64,000 nucleotides of DNA from Pleionea sp. CnH1-48 (lineage in GTDB: Bacteria; Pseudomonadota; Gammaproteobacteria; Enterobacterales; Kangiellaceae), in NCBI RefSeq assembly GCF_024124665.1, contig NZ_JAMXSB010000002.1, positions 248,001 to 312,000 of the forward strand, in the 5' to 3' direction. Shown here one piece after another: positions 34,366 to 43,221 of this stretch (position 1 is its first letter; each line of letters starts with the position of its first letter). Below the pieces are notes generated by a model. The model had not been told where the DNA came from, did no database searches, and saw nothing but the letters and a program-made list of their open reading frames with translations. Both the position numbers and the translations under genes were made by a program.

Positions 34366-35844
34366 ATGATGTACAAGCACACTCTATTTAAACTTCTTAT
34401 TAGCACAGCGCTTATTCCCTTCACACTGAATGCTTCTGACACCAAAACCGCCACTCCACACGCAGAAGAAATTCGTCGGTTTGAACAAAGCTTGCGCACA
34501 CCGATCAAGTTTGAAGGCGATAAGAGCTGGACCTTAAAAGGACGTATGAAGCACTATGGTATTCATGGGATCAGTATCGCGGTTATTGAAGACTTTAATA
34601 TCAAATGGCATAAAGCATACGGTATCCAGTCACTCAAAACCCAACAACCAGTCACCTCGTCTACTCGATTTCAAGCGGGCTCGATTAGCAAACCTTTAAC
34701 GGCACTGGCAACACTTCAGTTGGTGCAACAAGGCAAAATCTCGCTGGATCAAGAAGCGAATAAAGCACTGAAACGCTGGAAAATCGCGCCAAACCTTCAT
34801 ACCCAAAATAACCCAGTACAAATAAAGCATCTGATCAATCACAGTGCGGGTCTTACGGTTCATGGCTTCGATGGCTACGACCAAAAACAAACATTACCCT
34901 CGGTATTGCAAATCCTCAATGGGCGTTCTCCTGCCAATAGCGATGCCGTGATAGTCAACTCTGCACCAGGTGAACTTTTTCGCTACTCTGGAGGCGGCTA
35001 TACCGTATTGCAGCAGCTCCTTAGTGATGTGGCAGACCAACCCTTTGCCACTCTGATGCAAACCTCTTTATTGCAACCATTGGGCATGACTCACAGTACT
35101 TTTGATCAATCAGCACCACAACAGGCACCTAAGCAATATGCCAGCGGCTACCTGCCCGATGGCAAACCGGTTGCTGATGGTTATCGCCGCTTCCCAGAGA
35201 TGGCCGCCGCAGGACTGTGGACCACCGCCGATGACCTGGCAAAATTCGTGATTGCCCTACAAAAAAGTCTGAAAGGCGACAAACACTCCTACATCTCGCA
35301 GGAATACGCGCAGAAGATGATTACTCCCTCAACGATGCCTTATGTAGGAAACGGCTTATTTTTGCGCGGAACGCTCAAAGGCTACGGAGACTACTTCGAA
35401 CACAGTGGTGGACTCGACGGTTTTACGGCTACTTTGGTCGGCCATCAGCGAGACGGTTATGGCATTGTGATTTTAACCAATGCCAACCAGCCCGATATCC
35501 TTAATGAAATTATTTATTCCATCGCTGAGGTCAATCAATGGCAAGACATCATTCCTCCCTTGATGAAAGCACAGCCGTTTAATAAAAAAGAAATTGAACG
35601 TATGTCGGGTACCTACCAGTACGATGACTACACCAATATTTCGGTATTTGCTGAGGCAGATCGCGTGTACGCACAATATTCTTTTGAGGGCGCACCAAAA
35701 GACGAATTATTTAAAATTGCCGAAAACACCTATGTTCGACGAGAACGTCCGACCAAAATTCGTTTTATCGAGCATAAAGGACAAACCATGTTTGCATTTG
35801 TTGAAGCAGACGGCACCGTTAAAGCCTTAAGACCACTAAAATAA
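34366..35844 (+). CDS. Serine hydrolase, class C beta-lactamase family (S12)
   Basis: A 492-residue exported serine hydrolase with a signal peptide to about 23. The S12/class C motifs are present: S106-x-x-K109 (AGSISKPL), Y207-S-G (FRYSGGGY) and HSGG (FEHSGGLDGF) as the third element. A C-terminal extension of about 100 residues (from MSGTYQYDDYTNISVF) is the lipocalin-like DUF found in such esterase or D-peptidase proteins. It could be a carboxylesterase, D-aminopeptidase or peptidoglycan enzyme; there is no reason to infer drug resistance. GGAAAA precedes the ATG, and a strong terminator follows. Confidence 0.92.
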   Translation: MMYKHTLFKLLISTALIPFTLNASDTKTATPHAEEIRRFEQSLRTPIKFEGDKSWTLKGRMKHYGIHGISIAVIEDFNIKWHKAYGIQSLKTQQPVTSSTRFQAGSISKPLTALATLQLVQQGKISLDQEANKALKRWKIAPNLHTQNNPVQIKHLINHSAGLTVHGFDGYDQKQTLPSVLQILNGRSPANSDAVIVNSAPGELFRYSGGGYTVLQQLLSDVADQPFATLMQTSLLQPLGMTHSTFDQSAPQQAPKQYASGYLPDGKPVADGYRRFPEMAAAGLWTTADDLAKFVIALQKSLKGDKHSYISQEYAQKMITPSTMPYVGNGLFLRGTLKGYGDYFEHSGGLDGFTATLVGHQRDGYGIVILTNANQPDILNEIIYSIAEVNQWQDIIPPLMKAQPFNKKEIERMSGTYQYDDYTNISVFAEADRVYAQYSFEGAPKDELFKIAENTYVRRERPTKIRFIEHKGQTMFAFVEADGTVKALRPLK

Positions 35845-35860
35845 TTTGTCTCTTATACAA

Positions 35861-35890
35861 AACAAGCATCATCAACCGATGATGCTTGTT
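35861..35890. terminator. Bidirectional terminator hairpin
   Basis: Perfect 13-bp arms (AACAAGCATCATC and its complement) around an AACC loop, between the convergent serine hydrolase and uspE genes. Confidence 0.75.
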
Positions 35891-35911
35891 GCCATTCTTA
35901 AGCTGTTTCTC

Positions 35912-36838
35912 TTAAATACCCTCGTCGGCTTTAACAGCCAATAAGTCACAGTCAATATTATCAAGAATTTTCTCTGAGGTAGTTCCTAGTAAACCAGGTT
36001 TAAAAGTGGTACCAAGCACCAACAAGTCGACTTCTTTTTCAGCCACCGTATTAACCAGTTGCGTATGTGCGACGCCCTCAACCAAAAAACGGCTGTCTTC
36101 ACTAAAATGATAGTCGTTCAGTAAGTTGTTAAATTGGTCCTGATGATGTTTTTCAAGCTTCTGTGTGTAATCTTTGTATTGTTCGTTGCTGAAACTGAAG
36201 CCATGCATACCAGCTCCCATATCTTGCCATAGTTCCAACCCCACAGGTTCGTAACAATGGATCACCTTTGCCGCTGCTGTGAGTTTATCTGCCAATTGTT
36301 CGGTCGTTTTTAATATCACCTGATCCAGCTCAGCGGGTTTATTACGCTGACGCATAGGATCAACCGCTGCCAGAATGTTTTTGTAGCTGGGTGCAGTACC
36401 GGTTTTTGCCAACAATAAAGGAACAGGACAAGTGGTCAACAACTGCCAATCGGTAGGCGTGAATAACGCTTTGTTAATCATCGGATGGCGATGGGTAGAC
36501 TTCACCACTAAGTCAACGTTGGACTTTTCGACTTTCTCTAAAATACCTGCGCAGATAGATTTATTCCACACCACATCATAAGACACATCAACATCGACAC
36601 TGTCCACCAGATCGAGATAAACATTTAGCCACTTTCTTTTGGTTTCCATGTAGTGAAGTCGGGCTAATTCTCGTTGCTCTTCACCTAAAAAAACCTGAGA
36701 CAAGAATCCTTCTTCATGAGCAACCAATAACAACTCTATTGACGCATCATAAGCTTTAGCTAGCGCGATGGCTTTGGTTAAAGCAGGCTGGCTATCTTTG
36801 GTTGGATCAATATCAACAAGAATGTGCTTAATCTTCAT
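35912..36838 (-). CDS. uspE: Universal stress protein UspE (tandem Usp domains)
   Basis: A tandem universal stress protein, about 308 residues, with two Usp folds (about 1-145 and 150-308). The first begins IKHILVDIDPTKDSQPAL and contains ALFTPTDWQLLTTCPVPLLL, closely like E. coli UspE; the second ends VLGTTFKPGLLGTTSEKIL, an ATP-loop-like sequence. UspE supports stress survival, motility and aggregation in enterobacteria. The frame is open to an ATG at 36850, but the ATG at 36838 has GAGGG at ideal distance, so I use it. Single gene. Confidence 0.88.
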   Translation of the reverse strand: MKIKHILVDIDPTKDSQPALTKAIALAKAYDASIELLLVAHEEGFLSQVFLGEEQRELARLHYMETKRKWLNVYLDLVDSVDVDVSYDVVWNKSICAGILEKVEKSNVDLVVKSTHRHPMINKALFTPTDWQLLTTCPVPLLLAKTGTAPSYKNILAAVDPMRQRNKPAELDQVILKTTEQLADKLTAAAKVIHCYEPVGLELWQDMGAGMHGFSFSNEQYKDYTQKLEKHHQDQFNNLLNDYHFSEDSRFLVEGVAHTQLVNTVAEKEVDLLVLGTTFKPGLLGTTSEKILDNIDCDLLAVKADEGI

Positions 36839-36998
36839 CTTAGCCCTCATTTATCGTTATCACTTTGTGTTCTTCTATTATGTTCTTATTCGATAAATGT
36901 GAGCTTGATCCAGATCAGCACAAGAGCATACATCTCACTCAATGATAGTCATGCACCCCATCTACAAAGGCACCACTCCAACTATGTAAAATGACTCG

Positions 36999-38237
36999 CT
37001 AATGAAACCTGTCGATACGGTAAGGGCTCATGTCCATGGATACATGATCACCCGTAATCATCGCCGTCATTAATCGGGCGCTAATAGCCCCTTGCGTTAA
37101 ACCCAAATGTTGATGACCAAAGGCAAAATAGAGGTGTTGGTGCTTGCTAGATTGATCGAGGACAGGCAAAGAATCCGGCAGCGTTGGCCGACACCCCATC
37201 CAGGCGTCCTGCGCAACAAACTCTTTTGGTAATTGTAAAATCGCCTGAGCATGATTTTGCAATAAATGCGCCCGTTGATAATTGGGTTTTGCTTTCAGTC
37301 CTGCCAATTCAACGGTACCCGCGAGCCTTAACCCCGACGACATAGGTGTCATAATAAAACTGCGTTCATAAGAAGCTACCGGACGTGACAGACAGTGTTG
37401 ATGCTCGGGCAACATTAAGTGATAGCCCCGCTCTGTCTCTAATGGGACCGAGTAGCCAAGATTTTTAGTCAGCTGATGGCTCCAGGCCCCCGCTGCAATT
37501 AATAATCGTTGGCAGACATAAGATTTTTCGCCTTGCAATCTATAGCCTCGAGGATCGGGATCCACCTGATAAATACGGTCGCGCTCTAACCGCCCTCCCA
37601 GTTGCTTAAACTCGTGACGCAACCGCAGAAGCAACTCTCCAGGCTCAATACAAAACGCCGTATCTTGATACCACAAGCCAGCTTTCAGGGTGTCTGATAA
37701 TAACGACTCCATCGATAACATGGCTTCTTTGGTTAGCCATTGGCACCGAATATCATGACGCTCACTTTGGCGCTGCATCTGACGCAATGCGGCGACTCCC
37801 TTATCCGATTCTGCTGTCAACAAATGGCCTTTGGCTTGCAGAAACTCCGGTGCGCCTATATTGGCCAATAGAGCTTCCCAGGCCGCCAGAGCCTGTTGAT
37901 TCAGTGCTTTTAAACCTTCACGACTGCGTTCAACCGACGCACTGCGCGCATTCCAGAAAAACCGCGCCAACCAGGGGAAAAGCTGCGGAAAATAAGGCCA
38001 ACGGATAGTGAGAGGCCCCATAGGATCGAGTAGCATTTTTGGGATGCGTGGCAACATAGACCAACTGGCATGAGGGTTAATCTGTTCAATAGCAAAATGT
38101 CCGGCGTTCCCCGTCGAACAGCCCTGACGGTCTTGCTTGTCATCAATAATGGACACGTTAAACCCGCGTTGCTGTAGCTCCAATCCACAGCAAACACCTA
38201 TGATACCGCCACCAATAATCGTAATACTCTGCGACAC
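36999..38237 (-). CDS. FAD-dependent D-hydroxyproline dehydrogenase (DadA-like)
   Basis: A 412-residue flavoprotein oxidase/dehydrogenase of the DadA/glycine oxidase family. The N-terminal dinucleotide motif is SITIIGGGIIGVCCGLELQQRG, and the C-terminal half has GCRPTLPDSLPVLDQ and GHQHLGLTQG, typical of D-amino-acid dehydrogenases. In this locus it would oxidise cis-4-hydroxy-D-proline to 1-pyrroline-4-hydroxy-2-carboxylate. The start is GTG with AAGGA at good distance. It is divergent from the deaminase-epimerase-dehydrogenase operon, and the two share a 135-bp control region with a palindromic operator. Context makes the substrate assignment fairly safe. Confidence 0.88.
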   Translation of the reverse strand: MSQSITIIGGGIIGVCCGLELQQRGFNVSIIDDKQDRQGCSTGNAGHFAIEQINPHASWSMLPRIPKMLLDPMGPLTIRWPYFPQLFPWLARFFWNARSASVERSREGLKALNQQALAAWEALLANIGAPEFLQAKGHLLTAESDKGVAALRQMQRQSERHDIRCQWLTKEAMLSMESLLSDTLKAGLWYQDTAFCIEPGELLLRLRHEFKQLGGRLERDRIYQVDPDPRGYRLQGEKSYVCQRLLIAAGAWSHQLTKNLGYSVPLETERGYHLMLPEHQHCLSRPVASYERSFIMTPMSSGLRLAGTVELAGLKAKPNYQRAHLLQNHAQAILQLPKEFVAQDAWMGCRPTLPDSLPVLDQSSKHQHLYFAFGHQHLGLTQGAISARLMTAMITGDHVSMDMSPYRIDRFH

Positions 38238-38319
38238 GCTCTATCCTTATTACCCAATCACTCTGCGCTCGACTATCTTCACAAGATGAAATAACGCTTG
38301 AGTCAATGTTGAAAATACA

Positions 38320-38335
38320 ATATTGTATACAATAT
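38320..38335. promoter_or_regulatory. GntR-type palindromic operator in hydroxyproline control region
   Basis: The perfect 16-bp palindrome ATATTGTATACAATAT has the TTGTATACAA core bound by FadR/VanR-type GntR regulators. It overlaps a possible promoter (TTGAAA at 38309-38314) and lies between the divergent dehydrogenase and deaminase genes, so one regulator could control both arms. No GntR gene is in the window. Confidence 0.7.
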
Positions 38336-38372
38336 ACATTTAAGCTCAACCTTAAAATCAAAAGGAACACCA

Positions 38373-39287
38373 ATGCAAAATACCTGGTCAGGCGTTTTTC
38401 CCGCCATATCAACGCAATTCAATAGCGACGAATCCCTCAACATTGACGCTACCTGTAACATGGTAGAACAACTGATTGATGATGGTATACATGGCATCAT
38501 CGCTCTTGGAACCGTCGGTGAGAACTACGCTTTGTCTGCAACAGAAAAACTGCAATTACTCAAAGCGTTAAAACAAGCCATTAATGGTCGTGTTCCTTTG
38601 TTAACCGGTGTTGCCGAAATCACCACGGCAGCCGCCATCACCTATGTACAAGAAGCGGAAGCCATTGGTGTTGACGGTTTGATGGTGTTACCTGGCCTCG
38701 TTTATCACAGCGATCAACAGGAAGCGATCACCCATTTTTCTCGGGTTGCCAAGGCGACTCAATTACCTGTGATGATCTACAACAACCCCGTTAGCTACGG
38801 CGTTGATCTGGGTCTCGACAGCATGGAACAATTGGCAGAGATAGAAAACATTGTAGCCATCAAAGAATCAACCACTGACACGCGACGCATTTCTGAACTC
38901 TACAGCCGATTTGGTAATCGCTTCAATATCTTCTGTGGTGTTGATGATATTGCGTTAGAAAGTTTACTACTTGGCTGCAATGGCTGGATATCAGGCCTGA
39001 CCAATGTGTTTCCGCGCGAATCTGTTGCTCTCTATAACTATGCGCAAAGCAAACAAATTGAAGCCGCGCGCGAGCTGTATCGTTGGTTTATGCCATTACT
39101 AAGACTCGATACCATTCCCAAGCTCGTTCAATGCATCAAGTTAGCAGAGCAAATCATGGGACGCGGCAGCGAAACCGTACGAGCCCCTCGGTTACCTCTA
39201 GAAGGTGCAGAGCGCGAGCAAGTCGAAACACTCATGCGCGAAGCGCTGGCCACTCGCCCTAAAATACAGTCGCTAAAGGTAGCCTGA
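38373..39287 (+). CDS. 1-pyrroline-4-hydroxy-2-carboxylate deaminase (DapA family)
   Basis: A 304-residue DHDPS/NAL-superfamily TIM barrel. The Schiff-base lysine is K164 (IVAIKESTTDTRR) and the conserved tyrosine is Y136 (MIYNNPVSYG); the GTVGENYAL substrate loop is at about 46-54. In hydroxyproline-degrading bacteria this family member deaminates 1-pyrroline-4-hydroxy-2-carboxylate to 2,5-dioxovalerate (alpha-ketoglutarate semialdehyde). First gene of a three-gene rightward operon, one base before the epimerase gene. Good ribosome binding site (AAAGGAA). The function is assigned from family plus operon. Confidence 0.9.
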   Translation: MQNTWSGVFPAISTQFNSDESLNIDATCNMVEQLIDDGIHGIIALGTVGENYALSATEKLQLLKALKQAINGRVPLLTGVAEITTAAAITYVQEAEAIGVDGLMVLPGLVYHSDQQEAITHFSRVAKATQLPVMIYNNPVSYGVDLGLDSMEQLAEIENIVAIKESTTDTRRISELYSRFGNRFNIFCGVDDIALESLLLGCNGWISGLTNVFPRESVALYNYAQSKQIEAARELYRWFMPLLRLDTIPKLVQCIKLAEQIMGRGSETVRAPRLPLEGAEREQVETLMREALATRPKIQSLKVA

Positions 39288-39288
39288 T

Positions 39289-40293
39289 ATGCGCAAAGCT
39301 TCGTTCCAGTGTATCGATGCTCACACCTGCGGAAATCCGGTTCGTCTTATTGTGTCTAACGCTCCCCAGTTAGAGGGAGCCACCATGGGCGAAAAACGTC
39401 TGGACTTTTTGGCGCACCATGATTGGATTCGTCAGGCGTTGATGTTTGAGCCACGGGGCCACGATATGATGTCCGGCGGCTTTCTTTATCCTGCAATCAA
39501 TGCCGACAGCGATGCGTCCATTTTATTTGTCGAAACCAGTGGATGCTTGCCCATGTGTGGGCACGGCACCATCGGTATTGTGACAGCCGCCATTGAGCAT
39601 GGTTATTTGCAGCCGAAAACACCAGGCCAGCTGACTCTGGATGTTCCCGCTGGAACCATCAAAGTTGAGTATCAACAGAATACCGATGGCAAAGTCACCG
39701 CCGTAAAAATTTTTAACGTGCCTTCTTTTCTGGCCTTTCAAGATCAAGAAATCGACATCGAAGGGTTTGGCAAACTAGGTTACGACGTTGCCTACGGTGG
39801 AAACTTTTACGCCATTATCGAACCGCAACAAAATTACCCCGGACTCGTCGAGTTTGGTGCCAGTAATATTGTTCGTTGGAGTCCAGTCATACGGGCAGCC
39901 ATTGATCAGCAATTGAATTGCGTCCACCCACTGGATAGCAAAGTAAAAGGCTTGTCTCATCTGCTCTGGACTGGTGAACCACAGAACGCTGATTCAGATG
40001 CCGCCAATGCGGTATTTTATGGTGCCAAAGCCATTGACCGTTCACCTTGTGGAACGGGCACCAGCGCGCGCATGGCACAACTTTTTGCTAAGCGTCAGTT
40101 GCAACAAAATGACACTTTCGTTCACGAAAGCATTATTGGCAGCCAGTTTAAAGGTCGCATCGAAAGCACCTGCGAAATCGGCCATCATCTGGCGATCAAT
40201 CCAAGTATCGAAGGCTGGGCACAGGTAACAGGAATCAATACCATCTTTGTTGATCCTGCCGACCCCTATGCTCAAGGCTTTTCAGTGACTTAA
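39289..40293 (+). CDS. 4-hydroxyproline 2-epimerase (proline racemase family)
   Basis: A 334-residue proline racemase-superfamily enzyme. The two catalytic cysteines are visible: C90 in LPMCGHGT and C254 in RSPCGTGTSARM. Having both Cys distinguishes epimerases from the Thr-containing 3-hydroxyproline dehydratases. The N-terminal CIDAHTCGNPVRL is typical. It converts trans-4-hydroxy-L-proline to cis-4-hydroxy-D-proline, the entry step of the pathway encoded here. The start lies one base after the deaminase stop, so translation is probably coupled; a clear AAGG lies inside the preceding gene. Confidence 0.93.
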   Translation: MRKASFQCIDAHTCGNPVRLIVSNAPQLEGATMGEKRLDFLAHHDWIRQALMFEPRGHDMMSGGFLYPAINADSDASILFVETSGCLPMCGHGTIGIVTAAIEHGYLQPKTPGQLTLDVPAGTIKVEYQQNTDGKVTAVKIFNVPSFLAFQDQEIDIEGFGKLGYDVAYGGNFYAIIEPQQNYPGLVEFGASNIVRWSPVIRAAIDQQLNCVHPLDSKVKGLSHLLWTGEPQNADSDAANAVFYGAKAIDRSPCGTGTSARMAQLFAKRQLQQNDTFVHESIIGSQFKGRIESTCEIGHHLAINPSIEGWAQVTGINTIFVDPADPYAQGFSVT

Positions 40294-40316
40294 TTACCCT
40301 TTCAAAGGAACATGAT

Positions 40317-41858
40317 ATGAATTCTGACTCTCATCAATTTCAAGCTCGTAGTCCTTTTGATGGCGAGCCTTTTGGTCCGATGTACAAAGAAGCCAGTGCC
40401 GACGAGGTCACTCAGGCCTGCGCACTGGCAGCCAAAGCATTCGAAGAATACAGTCTCACCGACACGCAAACTCGTAGTCGTTTTTTGCAGGCCATTGCCG
40501 ACGAAATTGAAGCTCTCGGCGATCAGTTGATTGACATTTGCCATGCAGAAACCGCTCTCCCCCACGCTCGACTTACTGGCGAACGAGCACGCACCACTAA
40601 CCAGTTACGCATGTTTGCTGAGCATATTAATAGTGGCCGTCATCTTAATGTGATCATCGATCATGCCGATGCCGAACGACAGCCCTTGCCAAAGCCTGAT
40701 CTGCGACAAATGCGCATTCCTTTAGGGCCAGTGGCCGTTTTTGGTGCCAGTAATTTTCCGTTAGCCTTTTCGACTGCTGGTGGTGATACCGCCGCGGCTT
40801 TAGCTGCCGGTTGCAGTGTTGTTTATAAAGGCCACCCGGCGCACCCAACCACTACGGCTATGGTGGCCGAGGCCATTCAACGGGCGGTAACGTCCTGTGA
40901 GCTGCCTGAAGGCACCTTCTTGTGCTTGCAGGGTCGCCAACCCGAGCTTAGCGAACGACTGGTCGACGCAGCTCCCATTGCCGCCGTAGGTTTTACTGGC
41001 TCAACCAAAGTAGGTCGTCTGCTCTTTAACCGCGCACAAAACCGCCCTAGCCCTATTCCATTTTTTGGTGAGTTGGGCAGCGTCAATCCTATGTTTATTC
41101 TGCCGCAACAATTGGAGCAGGATGTCGAAGGTTTTGCACAACAATATGTCGCTTCTCTCACTCTGGGTGTCGGTCAGTTTTGTACTAATCCTGGTTTGTT
41201 GATTGGCTATCAGAACGAACAGTGGCAAGCCCTGGTAGACGCTATTCGGGAGCAAGTTCGAGCAACAGAATCCGGTACTTTGTTAACACCTGATATCGCG
41301 CATCGCTTTCAACAGCAATGTTTGGAGCGTCAACAACTCCCAACCATGGAACTCATCGCTCAGGGCAAAGAGTTAGCAGAAGCGCCGATTAATGTATCGA
41401 CGCATATTTGGGCCACGAAAGCGGCAGAGCTGAATGACGAACTTCCCTGGCAGGAAGAAGTATTTGGTCCTGCAGGATTACTGATTGCTTGCGACAGCCC
41501 CGACGAAATGCTTGCCGTTGCCCGACAGCTAGAAGGTCAACTCACGACCACCTTGCACGGTACCGACAATGAACTGCAAGCACATCGCTCATTGGTCCAG
41601 GTACTCAGCCATAAAGCGGGACGCGTGATATTTAATGGCTATCCAACGGGCGTTGAAGTTTGCCCAGCCATGCATCATGGCGGTCCTTATCCCGCAGGCA
41701 CTCAAGCAGCCAGCACCTCAGTAGGAAGTGAAGCCATTTTGCGATACAGCCGTCCGGTGTGTTTCCAAAATGCCCCTCAGAGTCTGCTAGACGATGCGTT
41801 ACAAGATACTTCGGCACTATCTGTACCACGCGTCATTGATGGCAGTTTTGTTGTTTAA
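40317..41858 (+). CDS. 2,5-dioxovalerate (alpha-ketoglutarate semialdehyde) dehydrogenase
   Basis: A 513-residue aldehyde dehydrogenase of the KGSADH type. Catalytic residues are E252 (FFGELGSVNP) and C289 (LGVGQFCTNPG); the cofactor-binding GFTGSTKVG is at about 225-233. It would oxidise 2,5-dioxovalerate to 2-oxoglutarate with NAD(P), completing hydroxyproline catabolism into the TCA cycle. Last gene of the operon, 23 bp after the epimerase, with an AAAGGAA ribosome binding site and a strong intrinsic terminator after it. The same family also serves sugar-acid pathways, but the context favours hydroxyproline. Confidence 0.92.
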   Translation: MNSDSHQFQARSPFDGEPFGPMYKEASADEVTQACALAAKAFEEYSLTDTQTRSRFLQAIADEIEALGDQLIDICHAETALPHARLTGERARTTNQLRMFAEHINSGRHLNVIIDHADAERQPLPKPDLRQMRIPLGPVAVFGASNFPLAFSTAGGDTAAALAAGCSVVYKGHPAHPTTTAMVAEAIQRAVTSCELPEGTFLCLQGRQPELSERLVDAAPIAAVGFTGSTKVGRLLFNRAQNRPSPIPFFGELGSVNPMFILPQQLEQDVEGFAQQYVASLTLGVGQFCTNPGLLIGYQNEQWQALVDAIREQVRATESGTLLTPDIAHRFQQQCLERQQLPTMELIAQGKELAEAPINVSTHIWATKAAELNDELPWQEEVFGPAGLLIACDSPDEMLAVARQLEGQLTTTLHGTDNELQAHRSLVQVLSHKAGRVIFNGYPTGVEVCPAMHHGGPYPAGTQAASTSVGSEAILRYSRPVCFQNAPQSLLDDALQDTSALSVPRVIDGSFVV

Positions 41859-41882
41859 ACATTTGCCGCTAACATCAAATAG

Positions 41883-41911
41883 GCCTGCAATACCTCATAT
41901 TGCAGGCTTTT
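41883..41911 (+). terminator. Intrinsic terminator of the hydroxyproline operon
   Basis: Perfect 10-bp stem (GCCTGCAATA with TATTGCAGGC), CCTCA loop, then TTTTCT. Confidence 0.88.
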
Positions 41912-42008
41912 CTATCATGACCGACCAATCACGAATACCTTGACAAAAAGCAGGGCCATTATAAGCTTGCACCATTCTTTTTAAATTTAATTAAGTTGAC
42001 CACCGATA

Positions 42009-43172
42009 ATGCCCATTTCTTATATTAAACATGCATTACTACTCCTTTTTACTCTCGGATTTTCTATATCCGGTTTTAGTGCCGACAATGTTGAAGAAAA
42101 GCGGTTAAAAATCGCCGAGCGACGAATCCCAGAAGTGGTATCGGCCTTCGATCCCCTACTCGACCAATTTAAGCAACAAGCAAAGCCTATCAAAAGTAAA
42201 AAATTGCTACGTCAATTAGTAGAAGATTCAAGCCGACAACTTTGGCGACTCGCAGTAGAACGTATGAAAAAAGACGAAAATCTGGATGATCGCGCACTCT
42301 ACTGGGCACGATTGTCTCTGCGCAAAATCGTTAAAGGTTGGAAGCGAAACAAAAAGTTAAAAGAGAAGATGCTGCAACAATATCTGGATATCATCGAGAG
42401 AAACACCCGTGGTATTTTCGATATACGATTCAAAGATGATGCGGATATCAAGGTACTTTTAACAGGTTTTGATCCTTTCTTCCTGGATCGTTTTATTGGG
42501 CAAAGCAATCCGTCCGGTATTGCCGCTCTCTGGTTAGATGGCAAAGTATTCGAACATGAAGGAAAAACCATCGCCATAGAAACCGCCATGATCCCAGTAC
42601 GCTATCAAGACTTTGACGAAGGTATGATAGAAAGTTTATTACGGCCTTATTTTAAACAGCGCAAAGTCGATATGATTGTGACCGTGAGTATGGGCCGAGA
42701 GCAATTCGATCTTGAGCGTTTTCCTGGTTTAAGACGCAGTGCCAAAGCACCCGATAACTTGAACGTTTATACGGGAGCAACACCGCAAAATCCGCTGGCA
42801 CCTTTGTCAAATGGCAAACAACTTAAAGGCAAAGAGTTTGTTGAGTTCAGCTTGCCAGTCAAAGCCATGTTAACTATTCAATCGCCGTATAGTGTTAAAG
42901 ACAACCACCGGGTTTCAACACTCGAGAAAACGTTTGAGCCCAAATCACTCAAACAGCTAGAAGGTCAAACCTCGGTACGTGGTTCAGGGGGCGGCTATCT
43001 TTCTAACGAAATTTCTTATCGCTCCATTCGTTTGCGTAATAAACTCAAATCAACCATCCCTGTTGGGCACATTCACACACCAAAAATTGCAGGCTTTGAT
43101 CCCAAAGCCAGTAAAAATATTATTACACAGGTAAAGAAAATGGTATTAGCAGGCGCTGCGAGTACTAAGTAG
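42009..43172 (+). CDS. Secreted pyroglutamyl-peptidase-like (C15) protein with Cys-to-Ser change
   Basis: A 387-residue exported protein: signal peptide to about 25, a helical basic region (26-140), then a pyrrolidone-carboxyl-peptidase-like domain (about 146-380). The family start VLLTGFDPFF and NPSG are present, and E236 (FDLERF) and H356 (GHIHTP, for GFIHVP) fit the catalytic Glu and His. The nucleophile position, normally GxYVCN, reads GGGYLSNEISY, so the Cys appears replaced by S332. Normal C15 enzymes are cytoplasmic and about 210 residues, so export and the extension are unusual. It could be inactive, a serine variant or a binding protein. The ribosome binding site is weak. Confidence 0.75.
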   Translation: MPISYIKHALLLLFTLGFSISGFSADNVEEKRLKIAERRIPEVVSAFDPLLDQFKQQAKPIKSKKLLRQLVEDSSRQLWRLAVERMKKDENLDDRALYWARLSLRKIVKGWKRNKKLKEKMLQQYLDIIERNTRGIFDIRFKDDADIKVLLTGFDPFFLDRFIGQSNPSGIAALWLDGKVFEHEGKTIAIETAMIPVRYQDFDEGMIESLLRPYFKQRKVDMIVTVSMGREQFDLERFPGLRRSAKAPDNLNVYTGATPQNPLAPLSNGKQLKGKEFVEFSLPVKAMLTIQSPYSVKDNHRVSTLEKTFEPKSLKQLEGQTSVRGSGGGYLSNEISYRSIRLRNKLKSTIPVGHIHTPKIAGFDPKASKNIITQVKKMVLAGAASTK

Positions 43173-43180
43173 GAAAACGG

Positions 43181-43211
43181 GCTTCCTCTGTCACTTATGT
43201 ACAGAGGAAGC
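43181..43211. terminator. Bidirectional terminator hairpin
   Basis: Perfect 11-bp arms GCTTCCTCTGT and ACAGAGGAAGC around a 9-base loop, between the convergent C15-like and cyclophilin genes. Confidence 0.75.
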
Positions 43212-43221
43212 GCTTTAGTGC

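Noticed and set aside
34366-35844. Antibiotic-resistance beta-lactamase
   Set aside because: The third motif is HSGG and a C-terminal extension is present, which fits esterase/peptidase-type S12 hydrolases rather than AmpC enzymes.
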